Position numbers and translations under genes: made by a program. A stretch of DNA of 64,000 nt, taken from assembly GCA_910575585.1 (NCBI GenBank), contig CAJTGF010000010.1, positions 1 to 64,000 of the forward strand, written 5' to 3'. This DNA comes from Clostridiaceae bacterium (lineage in GTDB: Bacteria; Bacillota; Clostridia; Lachnospirales; Lachnospiraceae). Positions 7,514-17,173 of the stretch are shown in pieces. Each line of letters starts with the position of its first letter. The first letter of the stretch is position 1. The notes beneath the pieces were generated by a model. That model had not been told where the DNA came from and searched no databases. It saw nothing but the letters and a program-made list of their open reading frames with translations.

Positions 7514-10500
7514 ATGGGGCTTGATGAGAGAGCACTGGGGAGTACGGCCGCAACGATCGCATATGGGCTGACCGGGGTCTTGTCGCTGATCCCGGCCATA
7601 CAGGAGATCAGCCTGGACAGGAAGCTTAATGAGGACAAAACGAAGCTGGAAAAGAACGCGTTCCACCCGGACCTGGTAGCTAGGCATATCCAGAATAACG
7701 GGGCCGTGTTCATCGGATGCGGACAGGAGGCGTTAGAGCCGGTCAGACAAGAACTGACACAGGGCGGCGTCCCGTTCATCACGGTCGCCAGCAGCATGAT
7801 CGGGGATGAGGCAAAACGCCCGCCGTATTTCTACACGGTGGTCATCCGCGACATTGACGGGCAGAGGGCAGCGGAACTGTTAAAGGACCTGCTGAAGGAT
7901 TTGAACAGGGAAGGCACGGGTCGGGAGGATCCCCAGGAACTGGAAGAGGACTTAGAGCGAGAGATTGGGGAGAAAGACCCGGAAGGGGACGGGGATAAGC
8001 CGGAAGAGGACGATGGGCAGGAAGAGTGGGAAACTGCGGAAAAAGGCCTGGACGACGCCCAGGAAGAAGATCAGGAGGAGGATGGCGGGGAAGACCAGGA
8101 AAAAGAGAAAAAGAAAGCCGCTGCGAAACGGAAAGCGGAAAAGCGGGAGGAACGCCGCCGACAGGACGAGGAGAGGAAACGCCAGGAGGATAAAAGGCGC
8201 GATGACTCTGCAAAACAGGATGCCACCGCTGCTGAAAGGCGCACGAAAGAGGAACGCCGGGAAGCAGAACATGCCGGATCCGGGCATGGGCAGGGCCAGG
8301 AGCGCCGGGAAGACAGCCCGGGGGAACGGGCCGGCGCAGCCTATGCACAGCCGTCCATTGATTACCGCGAAGCTTATGCGATCCGCGCCTCGGAGATCGA
8401 GGAGCAGTGCGAACGTTACGCAAAAGCGGAACTGATGCGCCGGGAACTGGAGAGGATGAAGCTTTCTGGGGAAGATACCAGCGATGCATACAGCCTCCTG
8501 CGGGACCAGTACCGGAGCGCGAACGACGACATCCGGGCGCACCATGACCATTTCCAGAGCATCGGGAGGGGTGGCTGGCAGGAATACGCTGCGGAAGCGG
8601 CGCAGAGGACTAGGGAAGCTTCGACCAGGGAACTGGAAGAACATACCTGGAATGTGCCGGAAAGCCGGGATTACCTAAAGCAGAACCAGGACGGGAGCTA
8701 CAGCGCTTATACCCGGGAGGAGAAGAAAGTCTACTTAGACAATGCCTACCGGGGCGGGGAATCCAACGTCATCCTCCATGGGTATGCGGAAGAGACGGCC
8801 AGGCATGAGGCGTTAAAGCGCCAGGAGGAACTGATAAACGCCAGCCGGAACACGGGTACGCCGGACGGCATGGAGCATTACCGGGCACTCCTTGACCAGT
8901 ACAGCGTTACAGACCAGGAAGTATCCCGGTACAAGAGCTGGGACACGGTGAAGCGGGCACGGGAAGAGTCCGGCAGGATGCTTGAGAAAGCGGAAAAGAA
9001 CCTGGAAAGCCAGGGCTTCACCGGCGTGAAGGAGTACCGCGTGCAGTTAGAGGAAGCCTTGCGGGAGACTCCGTCCAGGGAACTGGAAGGCGGCAATTAC
9101 CGGATCCTGTGCGACACTCCTGCTCCATACGGCAGTTCCAGTGGCGGGACTGTAGGGGGACGGATACCCGCAGGGCCGGACCCATCGGCAACCATCAAAG
9201 GGCCGGACGGGCACCCGGTCCTTGATTTCCGTGAGCAGAAGTTCAGCCAGGCAGCTTATGAAGCGCTCCCGCAAGGGGAAGAACGCCAGGGCAGGCCGGC
9301 GGTATCACTCACCCCGGTAGGCGCCGGGGAGACGTCCTTAAAGCAGGTCGCAAACGGGCACGCACTCCGGGCCTATATGGAAGCCCAGGGCGGCACCGGC
9401 GGGATCTCTGTAGGCGGGGTCACTGTGCCATATGCGCATGGTGGTCGGGCAATATCGGGGAATGCCCCGTCATCCTATATGCCGTCAGTATCCGCTGCCA
9501 AGACGGGTGATGCCGGGCGTAGCCCGGTGCCCGGGTGCGGAGGCATCCTTGCCAGCGCAGGGGTGTCCGTGATCGGGAGCGATGGCTACATCAGGAAAGG
9601 GACTGCGGCCCAGGAAGCGTTTGCGGGATGCGCCAGTGCCCAGCCGGTAGCGGAGGCGGACCAGAGGCCCCGCGCATCCTCCGGGTTCGCGGGCGGCACG
9701 GCGAGGACGCAGGCAGCATCCGTGAAAGCCCTATCCTCGGGGTTTCTGCCCGGGGAGCTTAAGCCGCTGCAGGAAGGCATCAGGCTGGAAGGCGATCAGT
9801 CCGTCCATACGGGGAAGATCCGGGAGATCCGTCAGGACAGTCTGCGGAGGATCGAAACGGTGAACGCCAGGACGGCCCATGCCGCCGTCAGTATGATGAG
9901 GAACCGGTATCTGGCGATGACGGTGAAGCAGGGGGCACGTACCGCTGTGCAGTCCATCATAGGGGATACAGATACGGGGCGCATGATGTCATCCGTCATG
10001 GACACTGTCCGGCTCCCAGCCCATATGGTAAAGCAGCAGCTGCTCAACATGGGCCGCACCAGCCTGGATCAGGGGGATATGGCAATGTCAGCGTTAAACC
10101 GCCATATCATCCGTTCCCGCGCTGCCAAAGCTTCCGCCCTGCAGGGAGATGCGCTGGAGAAGTTCGCGTTGAGGTCTGGGCTTACAGCAAAGGAGATCCA
10201 GGCGGTAAAAGGCGACCGGGCCGCCATGGAACGGCTGGTCGCAAGCCGGTATGCCGGTACCTTCAGGACGCCTGGGAAAGGGGACATGGAAGGTATCATC
10301 CGTGCGATGGGTATCCATGGGGACCTGGTAAAAGAGGATGCCATCGGCACGGCGGATATCCTGGGATTTTTAAGCCACCACGGAGAGACGACCCTGGCGG
10401 AGCGTTCCCGCGCCCTCAAAAACGCAGAGGACGGCCTGGAGGGGATTACCGGGAGCCAGAAACGCCTGGTGGAGTCCCTGTTCTCCCAGGAGAAGTTCCT

Positions 10501-13093
10501 CGATAAGGAAGAGATGAAGGCCGTCCTGGCAAAGAACGGCATCGGGGGCGACTTGGCGGATAAGCTGTCCGGTGGCAGCTGGGCCGCAAACGGGGACATC
10601 CTGGCAGCCCTCAAGCAGGCCGGGATCCCGGAGGACAAGGCCGGTGCGCTCATGAAGGAGTTAAAGGGCGTGTCCATGGAAGACCGGGCCGCCATGATGG
10701 GCCTGTTCCAGCTCTACGCCGGGGACAGCCTGGACGGCTTTGACATGGATAAGTTCCGGGATCTCTTAAACGTCCTGGATGTGGATAAAGCCCTGAAAGA
10801 TGAACTGAACAACCATTACATCCACCTGTCCCATTTGTCCATAGAGGACATCAAGAAGCTGCTTGCGAAATACAAGGGCAACCCCGAAGCGGAGGCGTTC
10901 CTAAGCCGCCTCATGAATGAGAAGGTCTGCTTGGTCCTGGGGCGCAACCGGGAGATGTCCCGGTTCGAGCTCATGAACGGAGTGGAATCCCTGCTGTTCA
11001 GGATGATGAGGGGGACGGACACCATGTCCGGCCTTAACCAGGTCATGGGCCTTGGCCGGGGCATGGCAAGGGTGACGAAGAGTGGATACCGGATGCTGTA
11101 CAATATGGTGTTCCGGAGGATGACCTCGCCGATCAGCATTGGGAAGCTGAAGGTGACGCCGGCGGACTTAACAGCGGACAACCTAAAGGCTGCGGCAGTA
11201 GGGAGTGTGAAGCAGACAAAGCTCGCGTCCACGTTCTCCAAGATGCTCAACCGCAGGGTGCCGGCCGGGCTGAAGCGTGCGGCGAACCACGTTCTGCACC
11301 CGGGACGGTTCATCGGGCAGGCCGTCGGGAGAAAGGTCGAGTGGATCCTCGCCAAGCATGGCGTAGACACGCTGGCGCTCAAAGCAGGGATGCATGCTGT
11401 CGCAGGGAAGGTCACGGCTGCGGCTGCATCACTGTCGGAAGTCCTGCTCATCGTTTTTGCAATCATCCTGGTGGTGATCATACTCCTCATGGCTTATGAG
11501 AGCATCGACTTAGGGGGCAGCAACAGCGAGAACGATAACTATTCCGCAGCCTATGTTTCCGCGGTGGACGGGGAAGACGCTTTCGCCAAGGAAGTCGTGG
11601 ATATGCTGCGCGGATATACGGATGACTTTATCACCGAGATCAATGATGCCCAGTACAACCGCGGCATGTATGCCGGGATGAACGGCTACAACACCAACGA
11701 GGATGTCGGCGCGTTTGAGGCCGGTGCGTACCAGGTGGTGTTCCGGGGACCTGACGGGGAGCCTATCGAGGATATCACGAACGTGGACCTCAATAACTCC
11801 AAGGACATCATCTCCATGGCGTCCGTGTTCATCCCGACCGTGTTCACTAAGCCAGGGGAGAACGCTTCCCAGCAGGCCATTGCGGAATACGAGAAGGATA
11901 AGGAGCATTTCAAGGATTACTGCACGTTTTTGTGGGCAGCTTCCCACCAGATCTCCATTGAGGAATACCACCCGGGCAATGCGTCGAACCCGGACGCCAA
12001 TGACACTTCGGGGCTGGAAACGGACGCGCAGACCGGAAAATGCCAGATGGATTACGGCCTGAATGGGGACCAGGGTGCAGGGGTGAACTGGTGGATCGCG
12101 ACGGGGGCATCGCCGACATCCGGGGAGATCTGCAGCGTCTGCAGTAAGACAGACTGGTATGACACAGATATCGGGGAACATGCCTGTACGGCTAAGCCGG
12201 CTGCGGATCCATGCACCCATGGGCACTGGCAGACGGTCTCCACGCCGATCCGGCACCGGGCCTGCCAGGGGCACCACCACAGCTGCTCCAAACATGACTA
12301 CTGGTATTCCTGCGCGGATAAGAACCGCACAAAATGGGACAAGGACAACAACGTGTACAAACGCATCTGGGTATGCGACGGCCATATGGGTGCTGTGGTG
12401 TACGCCACGATCGGGCGAATCTCCCGGATGCCCAATTTCGGCGCGGCGTCAGACTATGACTTTGACAACCCGGAGACCTACGGCGGGTCAGGCGGCATCT
12501 ACAGTTACTTCGGCGGATCAGGGAGCGAAGGCAACACGGCGTTTCATGGCGATTCCTATGCCTTAAGTGACGCACAGCTGAAATACCTGGCGGCCATGTG
12601 CATGGGCGAGCAGAGGAGCTGCGCTACCAACGAGGTGACCATGCGCTACCAGGCTTCCCTGATGGCAAATGTTTATGAACTGTACGGGAAAAGAAAGGGG
12701 CTTTCCCTCTACGAGTACCTGACGCTTTTGCCGACCCAGAAGAAGAACGGAGTCAGCGGGTGGTTCGCGACAGCGTCACACACCTATGCGGACAAGAACG
12801 CCGGGGCAGTATCCGCCCAGTGCGTGGAATGGGTCCGCGACGTGTTCTGCAATGGGAACCGTATCACCAAGGCGAACGAGCAGGGGACCCTGATTACGGG
12901 CTTTGTGAAGGCGGTCTACCAGGGGAAGACCTATACGGGCAATGCGATGAAGAATGAAAGCATCTATGTATCAGGCGAAACGATCCTCTATACGTCCGGC
13001 GGGCAGGCGTGCTTGTTCGAGGCGTTCCCGGGAGGGCATCCGGCAGGCTGCGGCACGCCGGTCGTGGATCCGTTCGCCATCATTATCAATTAA
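7514..13093 (+). CDS. 1859-aa single-pass membrane protein, transfer-apparatus-like
   Basis: ATG 7514 follows GGAAGGAGG; the frame is open further upstream to 7193 but without a site. Residues 1-120 form a small domain (IQNNGAVFIGCGQ, YFYTVVIRDIDG). Residues about 130-300 are a very charged Glu/Lys/Arg region, likely coiled coil. Helical and Gly-rich sequence follows, and a single strong transmembrane helix lies at about 1305-1332 (EVLLIVFAIILVVIILLMAY). The remaining 520 residues include a Cys/His cluster near 1535-1625 (CSVCSKTDW, CTHGHW, CQGHHHSCSKHDYW, WVCDGHMG) and a C-terminal segment (LKYLAAMCMGEQ, ASLMANVYEL) faintly like cell-wall hydrolases. Similar layouts occur in transfer regions of Firmicute conjugative elements, where a wall hydrolase follows, as here. 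The function call is an inference. Confidence 0.7.
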   Translation: MGLDERALGSTAATIAYGLTGVLSLIPAIQEISLDRKLNEDKTKLEKNAFHPDLVARHIQNNGAVFIGCGQEALEPVRQELTQGGVPFITVASSMIGDEAKRPPYFYTVVIRDIDGQRAAELLKDLLKDLNREGTGREDPQELEEDLEREIGEKDPEGDGDKPEEDDGQEEWETAEKGLDDAQEEDQEEDGGEDQEKEKKKAAAKRKAEKREERRRQDEERKRQEDKRRDDSAKQDATAAERRTKEERREAEHAGSGHGQGQERREDSPGERAGAAYAQPSIDYREAYAIRASEIEEQCERYAKAELMRRELERMKLSGEDTSDAYSLLRDQYRSANDDIRAHHDHFQSIGRGGWQEYAAEAAQRTREASTRELEEHTWNVPESRDYLKQNQDGSYSAYTREEKKVYLDNAYRGGESNVILHGYAEETARHEALKRQEELINASRNTGTPDGMEHYRALLDQYSVTDQEVSRYKSWDTVKRAREESGRMLEKAEKNLESQGFTGVKEYRVQLEEALRETPSRELEGGNYRILCDTPAPYGSSSGGTVGGRIPAGPDPSATIKGPDGHPVLDFREQKFSQAAYEALPQGEERQGRPAVSLTPVGAGETSLKQVANGHALRAYMEAQGGTGGISVGGVTVPYAHGGRAISGNAPSSYMPSVSAAKTGDAGRSPVPGCGGILASAGVSVIGSDGYIRKGTAAQEAFAGCASAQPVAEADQRPRASSGFAGGTARTQAASVKALSSGFLPGELKPLQEGIRLEGDQSVHTGKIREIRQDSLRRIETVNARTAHAAVSMMRNRYLAMTVKQGARTAVQSIIGDTDTGRMMSSVMDTVRLPAHMVKQQLLNMGRTSLDQGDMAMSALNRHIIRSRAAKASALQGDALEKFALRSGLTAKEIQAVKGDRAAMERLVASRYAGTFRTPGKGDMEGIIRAMGIHGDLVKEDAIGTADILGFLSHHGETTLAERSRALKNAEDGLEGITGSQKRLVESLFSQEKFLDKEEMKAVLAKNGIGGDLADKLSGGSWAANGDILAALKQAGIPEDKAGALMKELKGVSMEDRAAMMGLFQLYAGDSLDGFDMDKFRDLLNVLDVDKALKDELNNHYIHLSHLSIEDIKKLLAKYKGNPEAEAFLSRLMNEKVCLVLGRNREMSRFELMNGVESLLFRMMRGTDTMSGLNQVMGLGRGMARVTKSGYRMLYNMVFRRMTSPISIGKLKVTPADLTADNLKAAAVGSVKQTKLASTFSKMLNRRVPAGLKRAANHVLHPGRFIGQAVGRKVEWILAKHGVDTLALKAGMHAVAGKVTAAAASLSEVLLIVFAIILVVIILLMAYESIDLGGSNSENDNYSAAYVSAVDGEDAFAKEVVDMLRGYTDDFITEINDAQYNRGMYAGMNGYNTNEDVGAFEAGAYQVVFRGPDGEPIEDITNVDLNNSKDIISMASVFIPTVFTKPGENASQQAIAEYEKDKEHFKDYCTFLWAASHQISIEEYHPGNASNPDANDTSGLETDAQTGKCQMDYGLNGDQGAGVNWWIATGASPTSGEICSVCSKTDWYDTDIGEHACTAKPAADPCTHGHWQTVSTPIRHRACQGHHHSCSKHDYWYSCADKNRTKWDKDNNVYKRIWVCDGHMGAVVYATIGRISRMPNFGAASDYDFDNPETYGGSGGIYSYFGGSGSEGNTAFHGDSYALSDAQLKYLAAMCMGEQRSCATNEVTMRYQASLMANVYELYGKRKGLSLYEYLTLLPTQKKNGVSGWFATASHTYADKNAGAVSAQCVEWVRDVFCNGNRITKANEQGTLITGFVKAVYQGKTYTGNAMKNESIYVSGETILYTSGGQACLFEAFPGGHPAGCGTPVVDPFAIIIN

Positions 13094-13110
13094 GGAAGGA
13101 GGCATGCGAA

Positions 13111-15744
13111 ATGAAGAACCAATGGCATTGGCGCAGGGGCAAAAGGCCGCCCCTGCGCAGACGGGGGCACGCAGGGCCATGGACTGCGGCGGTGGCAGCC
13201 GTCCTGGCTTTTGCCGCAGCCTCCGTCCTGGTGCCCGGGCCGGCAAGGGCTTTTGCGGTACCGGAGGATGGCCGGGTCACCCTGAGTTTTTACAGCGAGG
13301 ACGGGGAAACGCTCCTGACGGACAAGCGGGCTCGCTATGGACGCGATGTCACGATCCCCAACATCAGGAAGCAGTATCTCCCGGATGAATACAAGGACCG
13401 GGATGACATCTATTCCTGCTGGGTCATCCGGGATACGGAAGAGGCGTATTACCCGGGGGATGACTTCTGGATCGAGGACTATATGGAAGAGGACGCACTG
13501 GAGGACATGGATTTCATCCTGGTCCCGGACGACACCATCCTGGACTATGATAAGACGGACCTGTACTTTTATGACGAGGACGGGGAGGAGATCGAGCGGT
13601 ATACGAAGGCGGATGTCAAGGTCGGCGGGACGGTCAAGCTCCCGGACCCGTCGGCATACGGGGGATCCTTCTGGTCTTATGAGGACGAGGACGGGGAAGC
13701 ACGGCTTGTCAAAGGAGGGGAGAACTTCACTACTACAGAGTCCACCACGGAGTTTTATGCGTGCGGGAACGGGACAGTCTCTATTGTGTACCGGTACCCG
13801 GTAGACGTAGATAGCCTGGTGACGGACCAGGAGCCTGGGGATGTTTACGCCACGGTTAATGCAAAAGTCGGGGATTATATCACCCTGAAGCGTTCCCCTG
13901 GGAGCGTGGTATGGGAGCATTCCTTCCGCGGGTGGGAGGATTACAGCGGGCAATATGATGGACTCCTGCAGCCGGGCCGGGTCATCCAGATCGTGTCTGA
14001 AGATGATATAGAATTTGTAGCTTATTACGAGGAGGATGAGAACTGGGACCCGGATGATGAAGATGGGGACCCTGACGGGGATGGTGGCCCGGCGATGAAC
14101 CCGGACGGACTGACCAACCAGTATACGGCAAAGTTAGAGGAAGATGCGGGCGCAGGCGTGGAGGTCGTGCTGAACAATAACCCGACCGACCAGTCCTTCG
14201 GCGGGCAGATCTCAAAGCCTGGCGGGACCTATACCGGGTTCACCCAGGACAGTACAAAGAAAACCGCCCAGAACGGCAGCATCACAGCCACGACCAGGAT
14301 CGACAAGACTCTGACCCATGAGCAGGAGGACCAGTACGGGAGGCCTATGGATAAGGGCGGGGACTCCACGAAGCCGCTCATACAGGATGACTCGCTTTTT
14401 GCCATGGATATCTACGGGAACGCATTCGCGTACCCCTACTGGGCATCTTCCGAGACTGAGAGGATTGCCATCGTGACGGAGCGTTTAAAGCAGTATAAGG
14501 GGAACTCCTGGCTCAACTTCATCAGCCGCCACAGTGAGCTGGGCGAGGCGGTCAGGCGGTTCGAGGAGCGGGAGTTCGACCTCTTAAAAGACTCCTGCCG
14601 CGACAAGCTGAAGATCGACCGCCAGCAGTGGCGCGGATGGATGGATTACTATTCCGATATCCCGTCGAACATCGGCAGCGCCAAGGTCAATAACGTGGAC
14701 GGGGACGCCAACCGGCTCCTGGCCAGGATCAAGTTCTCAAGCAGCTGGGAGGACATCATCTTCTATCCCTATTACTATGACCCGAGCAAGGCGAGCACCA
14801 GCAGCTACGGGTTCGGCGGGATTTCATCCATGTCAGCGGAGCAGAAGGAGAACCTGACCATACTTTACAACACCCTGATCCGCAATGGGCATTCCGAATC
14901 AGCGGCCTGCGGCGCATGCGCCTATGTATGGATCAAGACGGACGGGACATTCTCGCCCACGCATTCCAGCACAGACGGCACTGGTTTCGGCGGCTGGGAC
15001 GAAGGGGATACTGACTGGCTGAAAGGGATCGCCCAGGAGACCGGGGAGCAGTGGGACGCTGTCAGCACGCAGTCCGACCTGTTTGCGGTATGGATCGACC
15101 AGAACATCGGCGACATCAACGGACTCCTGGAATCCAACAGCGGTATGATGATCAAAGAGTTTAAAAAACTGAGTTCAGAAACAAATGCAGCTGACGTCCT
15201 ATGTGCCGCCCTCCTGGAAGGGAAAGAGGAAGGGGAGAAAGCAGACGGGTCGCTGCAACTGTTCAACGGGAAGTACTACGAGGATGCGAAAAAGATGCGT
15301 GAGTACGCAAAGAAGCTGAAGCAGGCCCTGCAGAAAACCGAGAGCGGGTACGGGTTCGATGCGTCAGGCCTCGACCTTACTAATTGTTCGGAAACCCGGA
15401 AACAGGTCGTGGAACTGGCCTGCGCACAGGTCGGGAAGCAGTACGTATGGGGGACGGAAGGCCCGAACACCTTCGACTGCAGCGGCCTGACGCTCTGGGC
15501 CTATAAGAACGCGGCTGGGATCTCGCTCCCGCACCATTCGTCCACCCAGGCTAACTACGGGCGCAGGGTCACGAAGGAGATGCTGAGGCCCGGCGACCTG
15601 ATCGTCTGGGACGGCCATGTCGCCATGTATATCGGCGGCGGGAAGAGGGTGGAGGCCGTCGGGGCCAAGTACGGTGTCCAGATCCGTGACCTGGATGCAG
15701 CTTCCAGCCACCCGTTCATCGCATATGTCAGCTTGCTTGACTGA
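13111..15744 (+). CDS. Secreted two-domain peptidoglycan hydrolase (lysozyme-like plus NlpC/P60)
   Basis: An 877-aa protein starting 17 nt after the previous stop, with GGAAGGAGG before the ATG. Residues about 1-48 are a long signal peptide (basic start, ALAFAAASVLV core, ARAFA cleavage region). An acidic beta-rich region follows. Around residue 585, LYNTLIRNGHSESAACGACA resembles the phage-tail lysozyme fold found in transfer-associated hydrolases. The C-terminus is an NlpC/P60 peptidase: catalytic Cys near 790 in TFDCSGLTLWAY and His near 836 in LIVWDGHVAMYIGGG. Such bifunctional enzymes open the wall for conjugation machinery in Gram-positives. The pairing with the upstream membrane protein supports that role. 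Confidence 0.85.
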   Translation: MKNQWHWRRGKRPPLRRRGHAGPWTAAVAAVLAFAAASVLVPGPARAFAVPEDGRVTLSFYSEDGETLLTDKRARYGRDVTIPNIRKQYLPDEYKDRDDIYSCWVIRDTEEAYYPGDDFWIEDYMEEDALEDMDFILVPDDTILDYDKTDLYFYDEDGEEIERYTKADVKVGGTVKLPDPSAYGGSFWSYEDEDGEARLVKGGENFTTTESTTEFYACGNGTVSIVYRYPVDVDSLVTDQEPGDVYATVNAKVGDYITLKRSPGSVVWEHSFRGWEDYSGQYDGLLQPGRVIQIVSEDDIEFVAYYEEDENWDPDDEDGDPDGDGGPAMNPDGLTNQYTAKLEEDAGAGVEVVLNNNPTDQSFGGQISKPGGTYTGFTQDSTKKTAQNGSITATTRIDKTLTHEQEDQYGRPMDKGGDSTKPLIQDDSLFAMDIYGNAFAYPYWASSETERIAIVTERLKQYKGNSWLNFISRHSELGEAVRRFEEREFDLLKDSCRDKLKIDRQQWRGWMDYYSDIPSNIGSAKVNNVDGDANRLLARIKFSSSWEDIIFYPYYYDPSKASTSSYGFGGISSMSAEQKENLTILYNTLIRNGHSESAACGACAYVWIKTDGTFSPTHSSTDGTGFGGWDEGDTDWLKGIAQETGEQWDAVSTQSDLFAVWIDQNIGDINGLLESNSGMMIKEFKKLSSETNAADVLCAALLEGKEEGEKADGSLQLFNGKYYEDAKKMREYAKKLKQALQKTESGYGFDASGLDLTNCSETRKQVVELACAQVGKQYVWGTEGPNTFDCSGLTLWAYKNAAGISLPHHSSTQANYGRRVTKEMLRPGDLIVWDGHVAMYIGGGKRVEAVGAKYGVQIRDLDAASSHPFIAYVSLLD

Positions 15745-15933
15745 CCGTGCCGCAACGGAAGTAAGCCTGCCGGCATCTTCTGGGGAGCGCCTATGCGCAG
15801 GTACCGGGGATGCGGGCGGTTTACATCGCTCCGGCAGGGATAGGGATGCAGTCCAGTAAAAATATACAGTTGCCATCAGGCAGCCAGGAAAGGAGGGAGC
15901 GGGAAGGATACAAAAACTCCCCGCTATATCGAT

Positions 15934-17076
15934 ATGAGGATCCAGACAATCAAACAGGAGGCCCAGGGCAGGGCAGGAAGGCCGTCCGTAAGGAAAGCCG
16001 TCCGTGCGGCCGCCATAGCTGTGTATATAGGCCTTGCGTGCGTCGCCTTAACGTTCCCTGCGTTTGCCGGGAACACGAACATCGTGGTGGATAACCGGAC
16101 AGGGGATGATTCCATCGAAGTGGAAGTCTCCGTGGACGGGACGCCATGCCTGGTATCTGCGGATACCGGGTTCCGCTACAACCTGGATGCGGCATCCAGC
16201 CGCGCCAGGATTGGGGCCAGGGTCAGCGGGGACATCTATGGGTATTATGACCTGGACTATGACCGGGAGGTGGACTTAAGCGATGGCGGGATCATACGGA
16301 TCACCGTGGAATACAGCAGCCTATACGGGGACGAAGGGGCGGAGGAGGCTCCGGATCTTGACGCAGCGGGGGAGACCACCGCATGGGATTCAGGCTCTTA
16401 TGATGACGGCCTGCCGGACACCGGGATGGAAAAGATCGACTTAAGCGGCGGCGTGGCGGACACCGGGACGCTGCTGGTCCAGTGCCGGCCAGTGAATGCG
16501 TTTGACGAGGCAGTCCTGACGCTGGTGGACGGGGAGTATAAAACCTACACGATACCCCTCCACATGGAGCCATACTTTTTTAGGGCAGAGGTAACCTTGC
16601 CTGCGGGGAAATACCGGGAGTCCGGTACGCCGGGGATCACCTTCAACGAATCTGCGAGCAGGGACAGCTCCCTGTCCTATGTCTGGTCCCATACGGGAGG
16701 GGCCGCCTTCGGAGGTTTCCTTGACATCCGGACAGGGGAGGAGACCCAGCTGAGGGACCTGGAGATCCGGACGGTGAGGGACGGGGAGATCACGGATACG
16801 GATTCCCGTTATTATTTCAACAAGCAGGCGTATGAGAAAGAAAGTGCGGCAGAAGAGGAGATCATCCGGAAATTCCAGGAAAAGAACTATCAGAGCCTGG
16901 TGCTGGACGGAGACACGGGCACGCAGGAGACAGAGGATGAGCCGGGCCATGGCCTGACAGCCGCAGACGTGCTGAAGGCCATGCTCACTGCAGTGCCATT
17001 CCTGCTGCTCGCAGCAGCGGCCGCAGGAGCCTTCACACTGTATAAATGTTATAGGGACAATAACCGCAGCTACTAG
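15934..17076 (+). CDS. Secreted protein with C-terminal membrane anchor, unknown function
   Basis: A 380-aa protein with a signal peptide (basic start, then AAIAVYIGLACVALTFPAFAG) and a C-terminal helix (AMLTAVPFLLLAAAAAGAFTLY) followed by a short basic tail. The middle is presumably extracytoplasmic and beta-rich, with repeated acidic turns. The start is uncertain: a strong AAAGGAGG at about 15888 is too far from ATG 15934, so an earlier non-ATG start or another ribosome site is possible. It ends with a genuine TAG codon. It lies between the wall hydrolase and the relaxase-like genes, so a part in the transfer apparatus or mating contact is plausible but not shown by the sequence. Confidence 0.7.
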   Translation: MRIQTIKQEAQGRAGRPSVRKAVRAAAIAVYIGLACVALTFPAFAGNTNIVVDNRTGDDSIEVEVSVDGTPCLVSADTGFRYNLDAASSRARIGARVSGDIYGYYDLDYDREVDLSDGGIIRITVEYSSLYGDEGAEEAPDLDAAGETTAWDSGSYDDGLPDTGMEKIDLSGGVADTGTLLVQCRPVNAFDEAVLTLVDGEYKTYTIPLHMEPYFFRAEVTLPAGKYRESGTPGITFNESASRDSSLSYVWSHTGGAAFGGFLDIRTGEETQLRDLEIRTVRDGEITDTDSRYYFNKQAYEKESAAEEEIIRKFQEKNYQSLVLDGDTGTQETEDEPGHGLTAADVLKAMLTAVPFLLLAAAAAGAFTLYKCYRDNNRSY

Positions 17077-17173
17077 CCAGCGGCGCCTATGAGGAAAAAC
17101 AGGGGAAAAGGAGGAGGGCAGGCAGGCCTCCCGCACCGGAGCAGGGAGGCCTGCGGCCTGCCGCTTAAAAAAG

